A DNA stretch of 64,000 nt from M55B112 sp040880545 (GTDB taxonomy: Bacteria > Bacteroidota > Bacteroidia > Bacteroidales > GCA-2748055), in contig JBBDIE010000151.1 in assembly GCA_040880545.1 (NCBI GenBank), forward strand, positions 1 through 64,000. The letters run 5' to 3'. The notes under the pieces were generated by a model. That model was not told the DNA's origin and did no database searches. It saw nothing but the letters and a program-made list of their open reading frames with translations. A program made the position numbers and the translations under genes. The first letter of the stretch is position 1. Each line of letters starts with the position of its first letter. Below are positions 36,808-45,861 of the stretch, piece after piece.

Positions 36808-37263
36808 TTAAGATGAGGAAAGTAACTGCCGTACAATGGTACTGATCATTTTACCATCAGCCCTGCCCGACAATTCGCTGGTGGCTCTTCCCATTACGGA
36901 CCCCATCTGCTGCATAGAATCGGCACCCATATCACTGACCAGTTTTCCCAGGTAGGCACGTAGCTCCGCTTCGGTCAGTTGTGCGGGCATAAACGCCTCT
37001 ATTACACGATACTCCTCCATCTCCATCTGATAAAGGTCATCCCTGCCCTGCTCCTTATAGATCGCTGCAGAATCCAGCCGTTGTTTTACCATTTTCTGAA
37101 TGATTTTCAGCTCCTCTTCCTCTGAAAGGATATGACTTGCCCCCTTCTCAGTTTTTGCCATCATAAACGCGGCCTTTACCGAGCGGAGCGCCTCAAGCCT
37201 TCCTTTCTCCCTGGCCAGCATCGCCTTTTTTATCTCCTGGGTTATGGTTTCAAATAGTGACAT
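36808..37263 (-). CDS. yqeY: GatB/YqeY-domain protein
   Basis: 151 residues from ATG 37263 (MSLFETITQEIKKAML); an ATG nine codons earlier would overlap ftsZ and lengthen the protein beyond the usual ~150. The GatB/YqeY helical bundle is visible: MLAREKGRLEALRSVKAA, EEELKIIQKMVKQRLDSAAIYKEQGR, YRVIEAFMPAQLTEAEL and the tail GRADGKMISTIVRQLLSS. YqeY resembles the tRNA-binding end of the amidotransferase GatB, but its role is not well known. It is the last gene of the division cluster, 10 bases behind ftsZ, an order often seen in Bacteroidota. Confidence 0.88.
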   Translation of the reverse strand: MSLFETITQEIKKAMLAREKGRLEALRSVKAAFMMAKTEKGASHILSEEEELKIIQKMVKQRLDSAAIYKEQGRDDLYQMEMEEYRVIEAFMPAQLTEAELRAYLGKLVSDMGADSMQQMGSVMGRATSELSGRADGKMISTIVRQLLSSS

Positions 37264-37273
37264 GGTTTCGGTA

Positions 37274-38704
37274 TTAGTCAACGTTATCATGAAGATACGA
37301 ATTATCTTCCCTTAATTTTGGCGAATCTTTTTCATCATCTGACAGCCTGTAACGGGATACCTCTTCATTATCAGAATGATTTCCCGGATCGAGTTTCAGG
37401 TTCCTTCTTATATAGGCCGGAATATTTTCCAACTCCTCGATCTCGTTATCCTTTGATTGTGAAGTGTAACCAGTCTCTTTCAACCTTTCATGGGTCTCCT
37501 TCAGGTTACGGACACGGTCGGCCATCTTTTTTTCCTTATTCCCACGTGCTTTGTTATCTGTTGTCTGATCATATAATATGTACTCTTCAGGATTGCCCTC
37601 CTGTTTTTTATCGTCAAAATCAAAAGTCTGCTGCATAGGATTCACCGGTTTACCGGGCCTTTTCCTGTGCTCCTTGTCATCTCTGAGGGGTACGAAATCG
37701 ATATGCTTTTTGTCCAGGTAAACATCCAGAATGTTGTTCATCTTAAACCCTGTGGCAATTACCGTGACACCAATCTTATCTTCCAGACCAGAATCATGTC
37801 CCATACCCCAGATCAGCGATGTCTCTTTGGTTGAGGAGGCGATTACATAGTCTGTGATCTCTGAGATTTCATCCATGGTGATCTCTTTCTTGCCCGAAGT
37901 AATATTCAACAAGATACTTCGCGCCCCGGTAATCTCATTATTATTCAGCAACGGAGAAGTAAGTGCAGCTTCGATGGCTTTCACGGCCCTATTCTCTCCC
38001 TCTGCCGTGGCGGAACCCATGATCGCACCGCCACTGTCGCTCATTACAGTTTGTACATCAGCGAAATCTACATTCACATAGCCAGGAACTGTGATAATTT
38101 CGGCGATACCCTTTGCCGCTGTGGCCAGGACATCATCTGCCCTGGCAAATGCCTCGCTTAGCGTAAGGTTCCCGTATATCTCCCTTAACCGCTCATTCTT
38201 AATGACCAACAGTGAATCCACATGGTCCTTTAACTCATTGATCCCTTTGATGGCATGGTTGATTCTTTCCGGTCCCTCAAAACCAAACGGAATAGTTACG
38301 ATGCCCACCGTGAGAATGCCCATCTCCTTGGCCACTTTGGCAATTACCGGAGCGGCCCCGGTGCCTGTACCACCTCCCATGCCCGCTGTTATAAAGGCCA
38401 TGTTGGTATTGGCCTCTAAAATCTCTTTGATGGCATCCAGGCTTTCCAGTGCAGCCTGCCTGCCAATTTCTGGCTTGCTGCCTGCTCCCCGGCCCTCTGT
38501 TAGAGATTCTCCCAATTGCAGTTTCACCGAAACAGGACTGTTAGTCAGCGCCTGGGAATCTGTATTACAAACGATAAAGTTTACATCCTTTATCCCTCGC
38601 TTAAACATGTGGTTAACAGCATTTCCTCCTCCGCCTCCCACTCCGATCACCTTGATGATCGACGACCTTTCCGGGTCAAGGTCAAAATTCAATATATCAC
38701 TCAT
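37274..38704 (-). CDS. ftsZ: Cell division GTPase FtsZ
   Basis: 476 residues. GTP-binding tubulin-like domain with KVIGVGGGGGNAVNHM at 18-33, the signature GGGTGTG at 110-116, and the T7-loop region NVDFADVQTVM. The GTPase ends near 320, followed by a long charged linker. Two conserved-looking tail segments exist: IPAYIRRNLKL, resembling the FtsZ C-terminal peptide that binds FtsA, and a final SYLHDNVD about 40 residues on. FtsZ polymerises into the division ring. It follows ftsA by 35 bases in the reverse operon. No unusual change in the catalytic motifs is seen. Confidence 0.98.
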   Translation of the reverse strand: MSDILNFDLDPERSSIIKVIGVGGGGGNAVNHMFKRGIKDVNFIVCNTDSQALTNSPVSVKLQLGESLTEGRGAGSKPEIGRQAALESLDAIKEILEANTNMAFITAGMGGGTGTGAAPVIAKVAKEMGILTVGIVTIPFGFEGPERINHAIKGINELKDHVDSLLVIKNERLREIYGNLTLSEAFARADDVLATAAKGIAEIITVPGYVNVDFADVQTVMSDSGGAIMGSATAEGENRAVKAIEAALTSPLLNNNEITGARSILLNITSGKKEITMDEISEITDYVIASSTKETSLIWGMGHDSGLEDKIGVTVIATGFKMNNILDVYLDKKHIDFVPLRDDKEHRKRPGKPVNPMQQTFDFDDKKQEGNPEEYILYDQTTDNKARGNKEKKMADRVRNLKETHERLKETGYTSQSKDNEIEELENIPAYIRRNLKLDPGNHSDNEEVSRYRLSDDEKDSPKLREDNSYLHDNVD

Positions 38705-38739
38705 AACTGCTAAGTTTAATTATTTCACCGATGAAGATT

Positions 38740-40071
38740 TTACATTTTAACATCACTTTCATCAAAAATATCACTCAGGGTGTTTTTCAGCCCTTCAAGG
38801 AGTTTTCCCCCCTTGAAACGATCCTTCATTTTTTTCTTTACCGGGTCATCCATAACGGTACTTCCTTCCGCTTCCTGGTCAAGCTTATTTACCTTTAACG
38901 ACTCCTTTTTCTCTTCATATACCTCCAGCCCTTTCAGCAGGAGCCCGATGGATGTGCTGTACATAGGTTGGTTTATCTCTTCAGGCGTGTCCGCTGCCAG
39001 GCACTCATTAGGATAACCAATCCTTACATCCATTCCGGTTTTAAATTTCACCAACTGGTTCAGGTTTTTCAGCATGGCCCCGCCTCCCGTGAGAACGATA
39101 CCAGCACTCAACTTATCCATGTAACCCGAATTTTCAATCTCGTAGATAACTGCATCGATAATCTCCTCCATCCTGGACTGGATAATATAAGCGAGGCTCT
39201 TGAAACTGATCTCCTTAGGATCACGGCCCGAAATTCCGGGTATCGTAACCACTTTATCATCGTTGGCCAGATCACCCAAAGCAGATCCAAACTGTATCTT
39301 CAACGACTCAGCCTGTCGCTGCAGAATTGAACATCCTTCCTTTATATCCGTGGTTACTACATTGCCTCCAAATGGAATTACAGCAGTGTGTCTGATCACA
39401 TCATCGTAATATACCGCCACATCAGTTGTCCCACCACCAATATCAACCAGTGCCACGCCGGCCTCTTTCTCATCTTCCGTCAGCACGGCCGCACTGGATG
39501 CCAATGGCTCCAGTATCAGCTGCTTTACGTTTAACCCCACACGCTTGATGCATTTTTCAATGTTCCGTGCCGATGAGATCTGTCCGATCACAATGTGAAA
39601 ATTTGCCTCCAGCCTCTTACCAAACATTCCCACAGGATTTTTAACACCTGTTTCGTTGTCTACAATGAAATTCTGCGGTAACACATGGATTATCTCTTCC
39701 CCAACATCCACGGGGATCTTATACATGTCATCAATCAATGCCTGGATATCTTCCCTGGTAATCTCCTCTTCGTAGGTATCCCGGTTCACATAACCGCGGT
39801 TTCGAACGGACTTAATGTGCTGTCCTGCAATTCCTACAAAAACTTCCGGGAAACTAAGTCCCGATTGCTCCTGTGCCATGGAGATTGTACTCTGAATGGC
39901 ATGAACTGTCTCTTCGATATTCAGAACAACACCCCGTTTTACTCCCTTGGAAGCAGATCTGCTTATCCCAAGAACTTCGAGCCTGTCATGCTCGTTTAAC
40001 CGGCCGATCAGACTGACGATCTTCGTTGTGCCGATATCAATTGCTGCAACTATTCTGTTTTTTTGAGCCAT
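38740..40071 (-). CDS. ftsA: Cell division protein FtsA
   Basis: 443 residues of the actin/ASKHA family: phosphate-1 loop AAIDIGTTKIVSLIG at 9-23, the SHS2/1C insertion in the first third (EVFVGIAGQHIKSV), phosphate-2 region ALVDIGGGTTDVAVY and ATP-contact GIVLTGGGAML. The C-terminal region (LLEGLKNTLSDIFDE) is a likely amphipathic membrane-targeting helix after a charged linker. FtsA tethers FtsZ filaments to the membrane and recruits later division proteins. It starts 6 bases after ftsQ ends, inside the dcw operon. Confidence 0.97.
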   Translation of the reverse strand: MAQKNRIVAAIDIGTTKIVSLIGRLNEHDRLEVLGISRSASKGVKRGVVLNIEETVHAIQSTISMAQEQSGLSFPEVFVGIAGQHIKSVRNRGYVNRDTYEEEITREDIQALIDDMYKIPVDVGEEIIHVLPQNFIVDNETGVKNPVGMFGKRLEANFHIVIGQISSARNIEKCIKRVGLNVKQLILEPLASSAAVLTEDEKEAGVALVDIGGGTTDVAVYYDDVIRHTAVIPFGGNVVTTDIKEGCSILQRQAESLKIQFGSALGDLANDDKVVTIPGISGRDPKEISFKSLAYIIQSRMEEIIDAVIYEIENSGYMDKLSAGIVLTGGGAMLKNLNQLVKFKTGMDVRIGYPNECLAADTPEEINQPMYSTSIGLLLKGLEVYEEKKESLKVNKLDQEAEGSTVMDDPVKKKMKDRFKGGKLLEGLKNTLSDIFDESDVKM

Positions 40072-40076
40072 GGTAT

Positions 40077-40859
40077 TTAACGTTTAGTACAGATAATCTG
40101 GTTTGAATATTTAAGGTTAATTTTATCATAACTGTTCCAACCATAGCTTTTCAGCCCCTGGTCGTACAATAATTTCAGGTTTCTTAATTTTATTTCATAG
40201 TTTTCCATCTTGCCAAACTCAATCTGGTGGGCCCCAACCCTGGGTATCAAGTCAAATTCTCCTTTCGCAGACCTGTAAACCTGCATGATCTGTTTGTTCC
40301 AGAATGGATGCTGCTCAACAAAACCAGCAAAGCTTAACAGATTTTTCAATTCGAAATGGTTCTCCAGGTCTACCCTTCTGACTCCGCTTTCATCCGTGGT
40401 AAACGGAATATTCACCGCTCCTGTAAGTAGCATCACCATGGGCGAATAATTATCGGATAGGGGAAGGATCACACCCGTATCGTCTATATAGTATCCCTGT
40501 TTTCCACCGGGCATCACCCTTATGAGCGGTCTCCTTTGTACAATGTCCACAAACAGGGTCCCCTCCACATTGATGTATACCTCCGCATTATCCACATAGG
40601 GATCCTTCTCTATCATGAATTCCAGTCCCCTGGTACCAATAAACTCCACAGGGTAACCCTGTGTATTAATGCCTGAATGCTTAATCAGCTCTCTGACCCT
40701 TTCATTGGTGATAAACCGGACTGTGTTTGTATCTGAAATATTCACCACAATCTCCCGGCAAATCAGCTCCCCATTTCTTTTTGAAACGAATCCCATGATC
40801 ACAGTGAACCAGCAGATCAGCAGTGCCCAAACCACAATATGGATTATCTTCCTGATCAT
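40077..40859 (-). CDS. ftsQ: Cell division protein FtsQ
   Basis: 260 residues: short cytoplasmic start (MIRKIIH), one membrane helix (IVVWALLICWFTVIMGFV, about 8-25), then a periplasmic POTRA-like part (REIVVNISDTNTVRFITNERVRELI; PYVDNAEVYINVEGTLFVDIVQRRPL) and a FtsQ beta-domain with YYIDDTGVILPLS. Sequence conservation is low, as usual, so the call rests on topology, POTRA pattern and place between murC and ftsA. It links FtsL/FtsB and the divisome. The start overlaps the murC stop by 4 bases (ATGA), a sign of coupled translation. Confidence 0.88.
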   Translation of the reverse strand: MIRKIIHIVVWALLICWFTVIMGFVSKRNGELICREIVVNISDTNTVRFITNERVRELIKHSGINTQGYPVEFIGTRGLEFMIEKDPYVDNAEVYINVEGTLFVDIVQRRPLIRVMPGGKQGYYIDDTGVILPLSDNYSPMVMLLTGAVNIPFTTDESGVRRVDLENHFELKNLLSFAGFVEQHPFWNKQIMQVYRSAKGEFDLIPRVGAHQIEFGKMENYEIKLRNLKLLYDQGLKSYGWNSYDKINLKYSNQIICTKR

Positions 40860-42226
40860 AACTTCTCCATCCAGGATTTTAATGGTTCCACCAGCTTGTC
40901 TATATCACCTGCCCCCATGGTCAGTAATACTTCAGGATCAAGCTCCTTAAGAACGTTCAACAGTTGATGCTGAGATATAAGCACCTTCTCATGCAATGTT
41001 ACCTCATTGAATATTACCCCCGAGGTAATTCCGGGTATGGGCTCTTCTCTGGCAGGATAGATCTCCAACAGAATTAATTCATCAAGCAACGACAGGCTCT
41101 CTGCAAATTCAACAGCAAAATCGCGGGTCCGTGAATAAAGATGGGGCTGGAATATACCTGTAATTCTTCTCTTAGGGAACATATCCCGAATCGAACCGAT
41201 AAAGGCTTTTATCTCTTCCGGATGATGGGCATAATCATCAATATAAATCCTGTTTTCCCGCATCACCTGCACATCGAACCTCCGTTTTACACCTCTGAAT
41301 TCCATGATCCCAGAGGCTATCTGCTCCAACAGAATCCCCGACTGATCGGCTACCGCAATTGCTGCCAGCGCATTTTCCACGTTCAGCAATCCGGGAATTC
41401 CCAGAGAAGTTTCAAATATGTTTTTCGGTGTCTTCACAGTGAACCGGTATTTCCCCTCAACAGCCGCTTTATTTATCACGTGATAATCAGCGCCTCTATC
41501 GTCTACGGAGTAGGTAAACAGATCCAGGTGGTCAGGAATCTCCATCTCGATCCCTGCCTTAATGATCAATGTTCCTTTATCACGGATCTGCCGGACAAAT
41601 GCTTCAAATCCAGCCACCAGGTTTTCCCTGGAACCATATATATCCATATGGTCATTGTCCATCGATGTTATGACGGCAATCTCCGGGTAGAGTGCGAGGA
41701 ATGACCTGTCATATTCATCCGCCTCTGCAATTATGGTTTCCGATGAAGCATGGATCACCAGGTTACTGTTGTAGTTTTTGGATATCCCACCCAGGAATGC
41801 ATTGCATCCGTACAATGATTCTGACATTACACAGGCAAGCATGGTTGAAACGGATGTCTTTGCATGGGTTCCTGCCACTGCTATACCATGACCGGAATTA
41901 AATACTTCTCCCAGTGCGGTAGAACGCTTGATCACCCTGAATCCCCTGTTTCTGAAGTAATTCAACTCGTTACAGGATTCAGGTACGGCCGGTGTGTAAA
42001 TTACAAGCGTTCGTTCCGGATCCCTGTACTCCCTGGGAATGTGGTCAGGATTATCAATAAAATGAATTTCAATCTGTTCCCGGATCAACTGGTCGGTGAG
42101 TGCCGTTGTAGTCCGGTCGTACCCTGCCACATGTTTCCCCTTGCTCTGGAAAAACCTGGCCAGGGCGCTCATACCAATGCCGCCGATACCCACAAAATAG
42201 ACGCTATCCAAATTGGTCCAAATCAT
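40856..42226 (-). CDS. murC: UDP-N-acetylmuramate--L-alanine ligase
   Basis: 456 residues of the Mur ligase family. N-terminal Rossmann domain with FVGIGGIGMSALARFFQSKG, ATP-binding loop AVAGTHAKTSVSTM near 108-121, EADEYDRSFL and DNDHMDIYGS for metal and nucleotide, YAHHPEEIKAF in the C-terminal domain. It attaches L-Ala to UDP-MurNAc, the first step of stem-peptide synthesis. It overlaps both neighbours (murG and ftsQ) by 4 bases, so the cluster is translated as a coupled unit. MurC rather than Mpl follows from the length and cluster position. Confidence 0.97.
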   Translation of the reverse strand: MIWTNLDSVYFVGIGGIGMSALARFFQSKGKHVAGYDRTTTALTDQLIREQIEIHFIDNPDHIPREYRDPERTLVIYTPAVPESCNELNYFRNRGFRVIKRSTALGEVFNSGHGIAVAGTHAKTSVSTMLACVMSESLYGCNAFLGGISKNYNSNLVIHASSETIIAEADEYDRSFLALYPEIAVITSMDNDHMDIYGSRENLVAGFEAFVRQIRDKGTLIIKAGIEMEIPDHLDLFTYSVDDRGADYHVINKAAVEGKYRFTVKTPKNIFETSLGIPGLLNVENALAAIAVADQSGILLEQIASGIMEFRGVKRRFDVQVMRENRIYIDDYAHHPEEIKAFIGSIRDMFPKRRITGIFQPHLYSRTRDFAVEFAESLSLLDELILLEIYPAREEPIPGITSGVIFNEVTLHEKVLISQHQLLNVLKELDPEVLLTMGAGDIDKLVEPLKSWMEKL

Positions 42227-43338
42227 CTTTTTTCCAATAATTTAATTACCTCATCAGCAATTCTTTCAGAAGAATCTCTGATGGCCAGTTTTTTAATGTT
42301 GTCTGATAACGCCTTAGTTGCTCGATCGTCATCCATCAGTGTCAGCGCTGTATCTATCAGTTTGCTCTTTGCTTCATTATCCGTCACAAGGATCCCTGCC
42401 TTCAGATCGGTAAGGGCCCTGGCATTGCTGGTCTGGTGGTCCTCAGCAACGTTCGGCGACGGGACAAGTATAACCGGTTTACCAACCAGGCATAATTCGG
42501 AGATTGTTCCTGCCCCGGCACGGGAAATAATCAGGTCTGCCACCTGGAAAGCACGGTTCATTTCAGTGATAAAAGGCAACAGGACAATATTGGGGCTCCT
42601 TTTCACATCCAGTACATTTCTTGCCGCCTTATAATAAAAACCACCCGATTGCCAAAGCAGTTGCACCCCGGAACCGGCAATTTTATCTATGCTTTCTATC
42701 ACGCTCTCATTCAGTGTCCGGGCACCCAAACTTCCGCCAATAAGCAGCAACACTTTTTTATCCGGTCGCAGTCCGAAATGGTTGTAGCTTTTTTCCTTTT
42801 CCGTCTCTGGTAGAATCAGGTCCTGTCTGACAGGATTTCCTGTTATCACAATCCGTTCTGCAGGGAAATATTTTTCCATTCCCTGGTATGCAACACAGAT
42901 GGTCGAGGCAGACCGGGCCAGTATCCGGTTGGTAACCCCTGCATAAGAATTCTGTTCCTGAATAAGTACCGGAATCTTTTTTCTTATGGCAGCTTTAATG
43001 ATCGGCCCACTGGCATACCCACCAACGCCTATGGCCACATCGGGCTTAAATTTCCTTATCAGTTTCCCGGATATCTGCATGCTTCTCAATAATTTAAAGA
43101 AAAATGTGATATTTTTCCAGGTGACTCTTCTCTGAAATCCTGCAACCGGCAGTCCCACAATCTCATAACCCGCTGCAGGAACCTTTTCCATCTCAAGCTT
43201 CCCGCGAGCCCCAACAAACAGGAATTGTGCATCACCCGCTAACTTTTCAAGCGCCCTGGCAATGGAAATGGCCGGATAAACGTGCCCGCCTGTTCCTCCT
43301 CCACCAATAATGATCCTATATTTCTTCGCTTCCTTCAT
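42223..43338 (-). CDS. murG: UDP-GlcNAc:undecaprenyl-PP-MurNAc-pentapeptide transferase MurG
   Basis: 371 residues of GT-B fold, family GT28. Glycine-rich loop GGGGTGGHVYPAISIARAL at the N-terminus, a second in LLIGGSLGARTLNESV, and the donor-binding SRAGAGTISELCLVGKPVILVP region. It adds GlcNAc to lipid I to form lipid II on the inner face of the membrane. The start overlaps the ftsW stop by 23 bases; I see no later ATG that keeps the glycine-rich loop, so the overlap is likely real. Confidence 0.97.
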   Translation of the reverse strand: MKEAKKYRIIIGGGGTGGHVYPAISIARALEKLAGDAQFLFVGARGKLEMEKVPAAGYEIVGLPVAGFQRRVTWKNITFFFKLLRSMQISGKLIRKFKPDVAIGVGGYASGPIIKAAIRKKIPVLIQEQNSYAGVTNRILARSASTICVAYQGMEKYFPAERIVITGNPVRQDLILPETEKEKSYNHFGLRPDKKVLLLIGGSLGARTLNESVIESIDKIAGSGVQLLWQSGGFYYKAARNVLDVKRSPNIVLLPFITEMNRAFQVADLIISRAGAGTISELCLVGKPVILVPSPNVAEDHQTSNARALTDLKAGILVTDNEAKSKLIDTALTLMDDDRATKALSDNIKKLAIRDSSERIADEVIKLLEKR

Positions 43339-44503
43339 TAATAATTTCTTCTTCTGAATTTTCAGCAGCCTCCTGCTCTTCCAGTTCCTTGGTAACCCCC
43401 CAACTCACACTTAATATCATTCCGAATGCCATACTTGTAAAAAACATGGATGATCCTCCCATACTAACCAGGGGAAGTGTTTGCCCGGTTACCGGCAACA
43501 ATCCAACCGTCACACCCATGTTTACAAATGCCTGAAACACCAGTCCCATTGAAAGTCCGAACGCCAGGAAGGCACCAAAGGTGCTTTTGGTTCGCCGTAC
43601 GATCAGTCCTGTCCTGAATAATACCCACAAATAGAGAAATACAAGCAGCAATCCTCCAATGATGGATCCATACTCTTCAATGATGATGGCGAAAATGAAA
43701 TCTGAATAAGGATGCGGTAATAAAATACGCTGCGTACTTGTACCCGGGCCATTGGGCAGCAGTCCTCCCCTGACTATGGCTACCTTGGCCTGATCGGCCT
43801 GAAAGTTATCGCCCTCGCCACTGACGTAACGCTCGATCCTGTTTTTCCAGGTAACCATTCTTCCTTCCCGGCTCATGGCTGTGGAAAGCAACAGGAAAAG
43901 CGCCAATCCGGCTACCCCCATGCCTGCAAACAGCAGTAAATATTTAAATGGCACCCTGCCAATGAACATCAGTATAAACGACACTGTAAATATGATGGCC
44001 GCCGTGGACAGGTTCGTGGGTAAAATAAGTACACACACCAATGCGATGGCTGCCGATAATTTCATGAACACGCCCTTAAAATCATCCAGGTTATTCTGAT
44101 TATTTGCCAAAATTCTTGCCAGATACATGATTAATGCAAATTTTGCAAATTCCGAAGGCTGGAAAGCATTGCTGGTACCGGGAATTGCGAGCCAGCGATT
44201 AGCGTCATTGATCTCCTGTCCCCTGATCAGGGTTACTACCAGCAGAACGATGGCCGCTGCCATAAATGCCAGTGATAATTTATTGAATACATGGTACGGG
44301 ATCAATTGAAAGAAAATGATTACCCCAAGCCCCAAAACTATATACTTGAACTGCCTGAACAAGTAATACAGGGTATCGCCCGAAACCTTTTTGTAGGCCA
44401 GCGAACCGGTAGAGCTGTAAACAGACAGCAGCGATACCACACTCAGTATGATAATTACTGTCCAGATAACCCTGTCACCCCTTATGTATTTCAATACATT
44501 CAT
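43316..44503 (-). CDS. ftsW: Lipid II polymerase FtsW
   Basis: 395 residues, SEDS family with about ten membrane helices. Conserved parts: GDRVIWTVIIILSVVSLLSV in helix 1, RWLAIPGTSNAFQPSEFAKFALIMYLA, and the C-terminal FVNMGVTVGLLPVTGQTLPLVSMGGSS loop. The putative catalytic Asp of SEDS proteins would be in the long extracellular loop (SGEGDNFQADQAKVAI region). FtsW works with FtsI to build septal peptidoglycan. The cytoplasmic tail is acidic (EEQEAAENSEEEIINE). MurD ends 4 bases before its start. Confidence 0.95.
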   Translation of the reverse strand: MNVLKYIRGDRVIWTVIIILSVVSLLSVYSSTGSLAYKKVSGDTLYYLFRQFKYIVLGLGVIIFFQLIPYHVFNKLSLAFMAAAIVLLVVTLIRGQEINDANRWLAIPGTSNAFQPSEFAKFALIMYLARILANNQNNLDDFKGVFMKLSAAIALVCVLILPTNLSTAAIIFTVSFILMFIGRVPFKYLLLFAGMGVAGLALFLLLSTAMSREGRMVTWKNRIERYVSGEGDNFQADQAKVAIVRGGLLPNGPGTSTQRILLPHPYSDFIFAIIIEEYGSIIGGLLLVFLYLWVLFRTGLIVRRTKSTFGAFLAFGLSMGLVFQAFVNMGVTVGLLPVTGQTLPLVSMGGSSMFFTSMAFGMILSVSWGVTKELEEQEAAENSEEEIINEGSEEI

Positions 44504-44506
44504 CGT

Positions 44507-45853
44507 CTATAATTCCCTTACTGCCTCCTTGAATTTCCTCCCGCGGTCTTCGTAACTTTCAAACAGGTCGAAGCTTGCACATGCCGGGGAGAGTAACACT
44601 GTATCATCTTTTGATGCCAGGTAATAGGCCGATTTGACAGCTTCTGTCATACTGCCTGTCTCCACAATGGTTTCAACTTTATCACTGAAGGCATCCAAAA
44701 GCCGCTGATTTTCCTTACCAAGGCAAACGATTGCCTTAACCTTGTTGCTTACAAGCTCATACAATTCCGAATAATTGTTTCCCTTATCCACCCCACCGGC
44801 AATCCAGACAATATTTCCCTTCACACTCTCCAGTGCATACCAGCTTGAATTCACATTGGTGGCTTTCGAGTCGTTGATAAAATTAATACCATGAACCTTA
44901 TTCAACTGCTCGAGCCGGTGTTCTATTCCCTGGAAATCCATCAGCGCTTCACGGATCACATCATTCCTGATCTTCAGAACATTGCCGGCTATACCTGCTG
45001 CCATGCTGTTGTATGTATTATGTTTACCCTTCAGTGCCAGTTCATGAACCGACATGGTGAAGTCCACATCATCAAATTCGATATGCATTTTTGCATGGCC
45101 GTCGACCCATGCCACATCCTCCTCTTTCTTTTCATAAGCATAAGGCAACTGAACGGCCCTGGATACGATCCTCTCCAACTCCTTAATGGTAATTTCATCA
45201 TCAGAGCAGAATACAAAATAGTCTTCCTCTGTGAGGTTCTGGGTGATCCTGAATTTTGAATCCACATAATGCTGCATATTGTAATCATATCGGTCCATAT
45301 GATCAGCGGTGATATTCAAAAGGATCGCTATATCAGCCTTAAAATCGAACATTCCGTCCAACTGAAAACTGCTAAGCTCCAGCACGTAATAGTCGTAAGC
45401 TTCCTGGGCTACCTGCAATGCAAAACTGCGCCCCATGTTGCCCGCAATACCAATATTCAACCCGGCCTTACGTAACATATGATGGATCAGTGAAGTGGTG
45501 GTGGTCTTCCCGTTACTTCCCGTTACACAAATCTTCTTTGCATTGGTATACCGTCCTGCAAATTCAATTTCTGAAATCACATGTAACCCCTTTTTCCTGA
45601 TTGATTTCATGATCGGGGCACTTTCCGGGATTCCCGGGCTTTTGATAATCTCATCTGCATTCAGGATCTGACGCTCTGTATGTCCATTACCTTCATAAAG
45701 GATCTGATATTCATTGAGCATCTCCTTGTATTTGGGATTGATCTTGCCCGAATCAGAAACTAAAACATCAAATCCCTGTTGCTTTGCAAGGATCGCTGAA
45801 CCGGTACCACTCTCTCCGGCGCCAAGGATTACTATGCGTTTTCTCTTCTCCAT
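44507..45853 (-). CDS. murD: UDP-N-acetylmuramoylalanine--D-glutamate ligase
   Basis: 448 residues, Mur ligase family. N-terminal dinucleotide-like region VILGAGESGTGSAIL, ATP loop VTGSNGKTTTTSLIHHML near 112-129, ELSSFQLDG, ITADHMDRY, NDSKATNVNSSWYAL and the C-terminal LLSPACASFDLFESYEDRG with the conserved DxF region. It adds D-Glu to UDP-MurNAc-L-Ala in the cytoplasm. It lies 8 bases after mraY in the reverse operon. Confidence 0.97.
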   Translation of the reverse strand: MEKRKRIVILGAGESGTGSAILAKQQGFDVLVSDSGKINPKYKEMLNEYQILYEGNGHTERQILNADEIIKSPGIPESAPIMKSIRKKGLHVISEIEFAGRYTNAKKICVTGSNGKTTTTSLIHHMLRKAGLNIGIAGNMGRSFALQVAQEAYDYYVLELSSFQLDGMFDFKADIAILLNITADHMDRYDYNMQHYVDSKFRITQNLTEEDYFVFCSDDEITIKELERIVSRAVQLPYAYEKKEEDVAWVDGHAKMHIEFDDVDFTMSVHELALKGKHNTYNSMAAGIAGNVLKIRNDVIREALMDFQGIEHRLEQLNKVHGINFINDSKATNVNSSWYALESVKGNIVWIAGGVDKGNNYSELYELVSNKVKAIVCLGKENQRLLDAFSDKVETIVETGSMTEAVKSAYYLASKDDTVLLSPACASFDLFESYEDRGRKFKEAVREL

Positions 45854-45861
45854 ATCTTAAA

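Noticed and set aside
38091..38750. A 219-codon + strand frame
   Set aside because: It is antisense to ftsZ, which is unmistakable; no own motifs or promoter.
41864..42634. A 256-codon + strand frame
   Set aside because: It spans the murC/murG junction in antisense and has no recognisable content.
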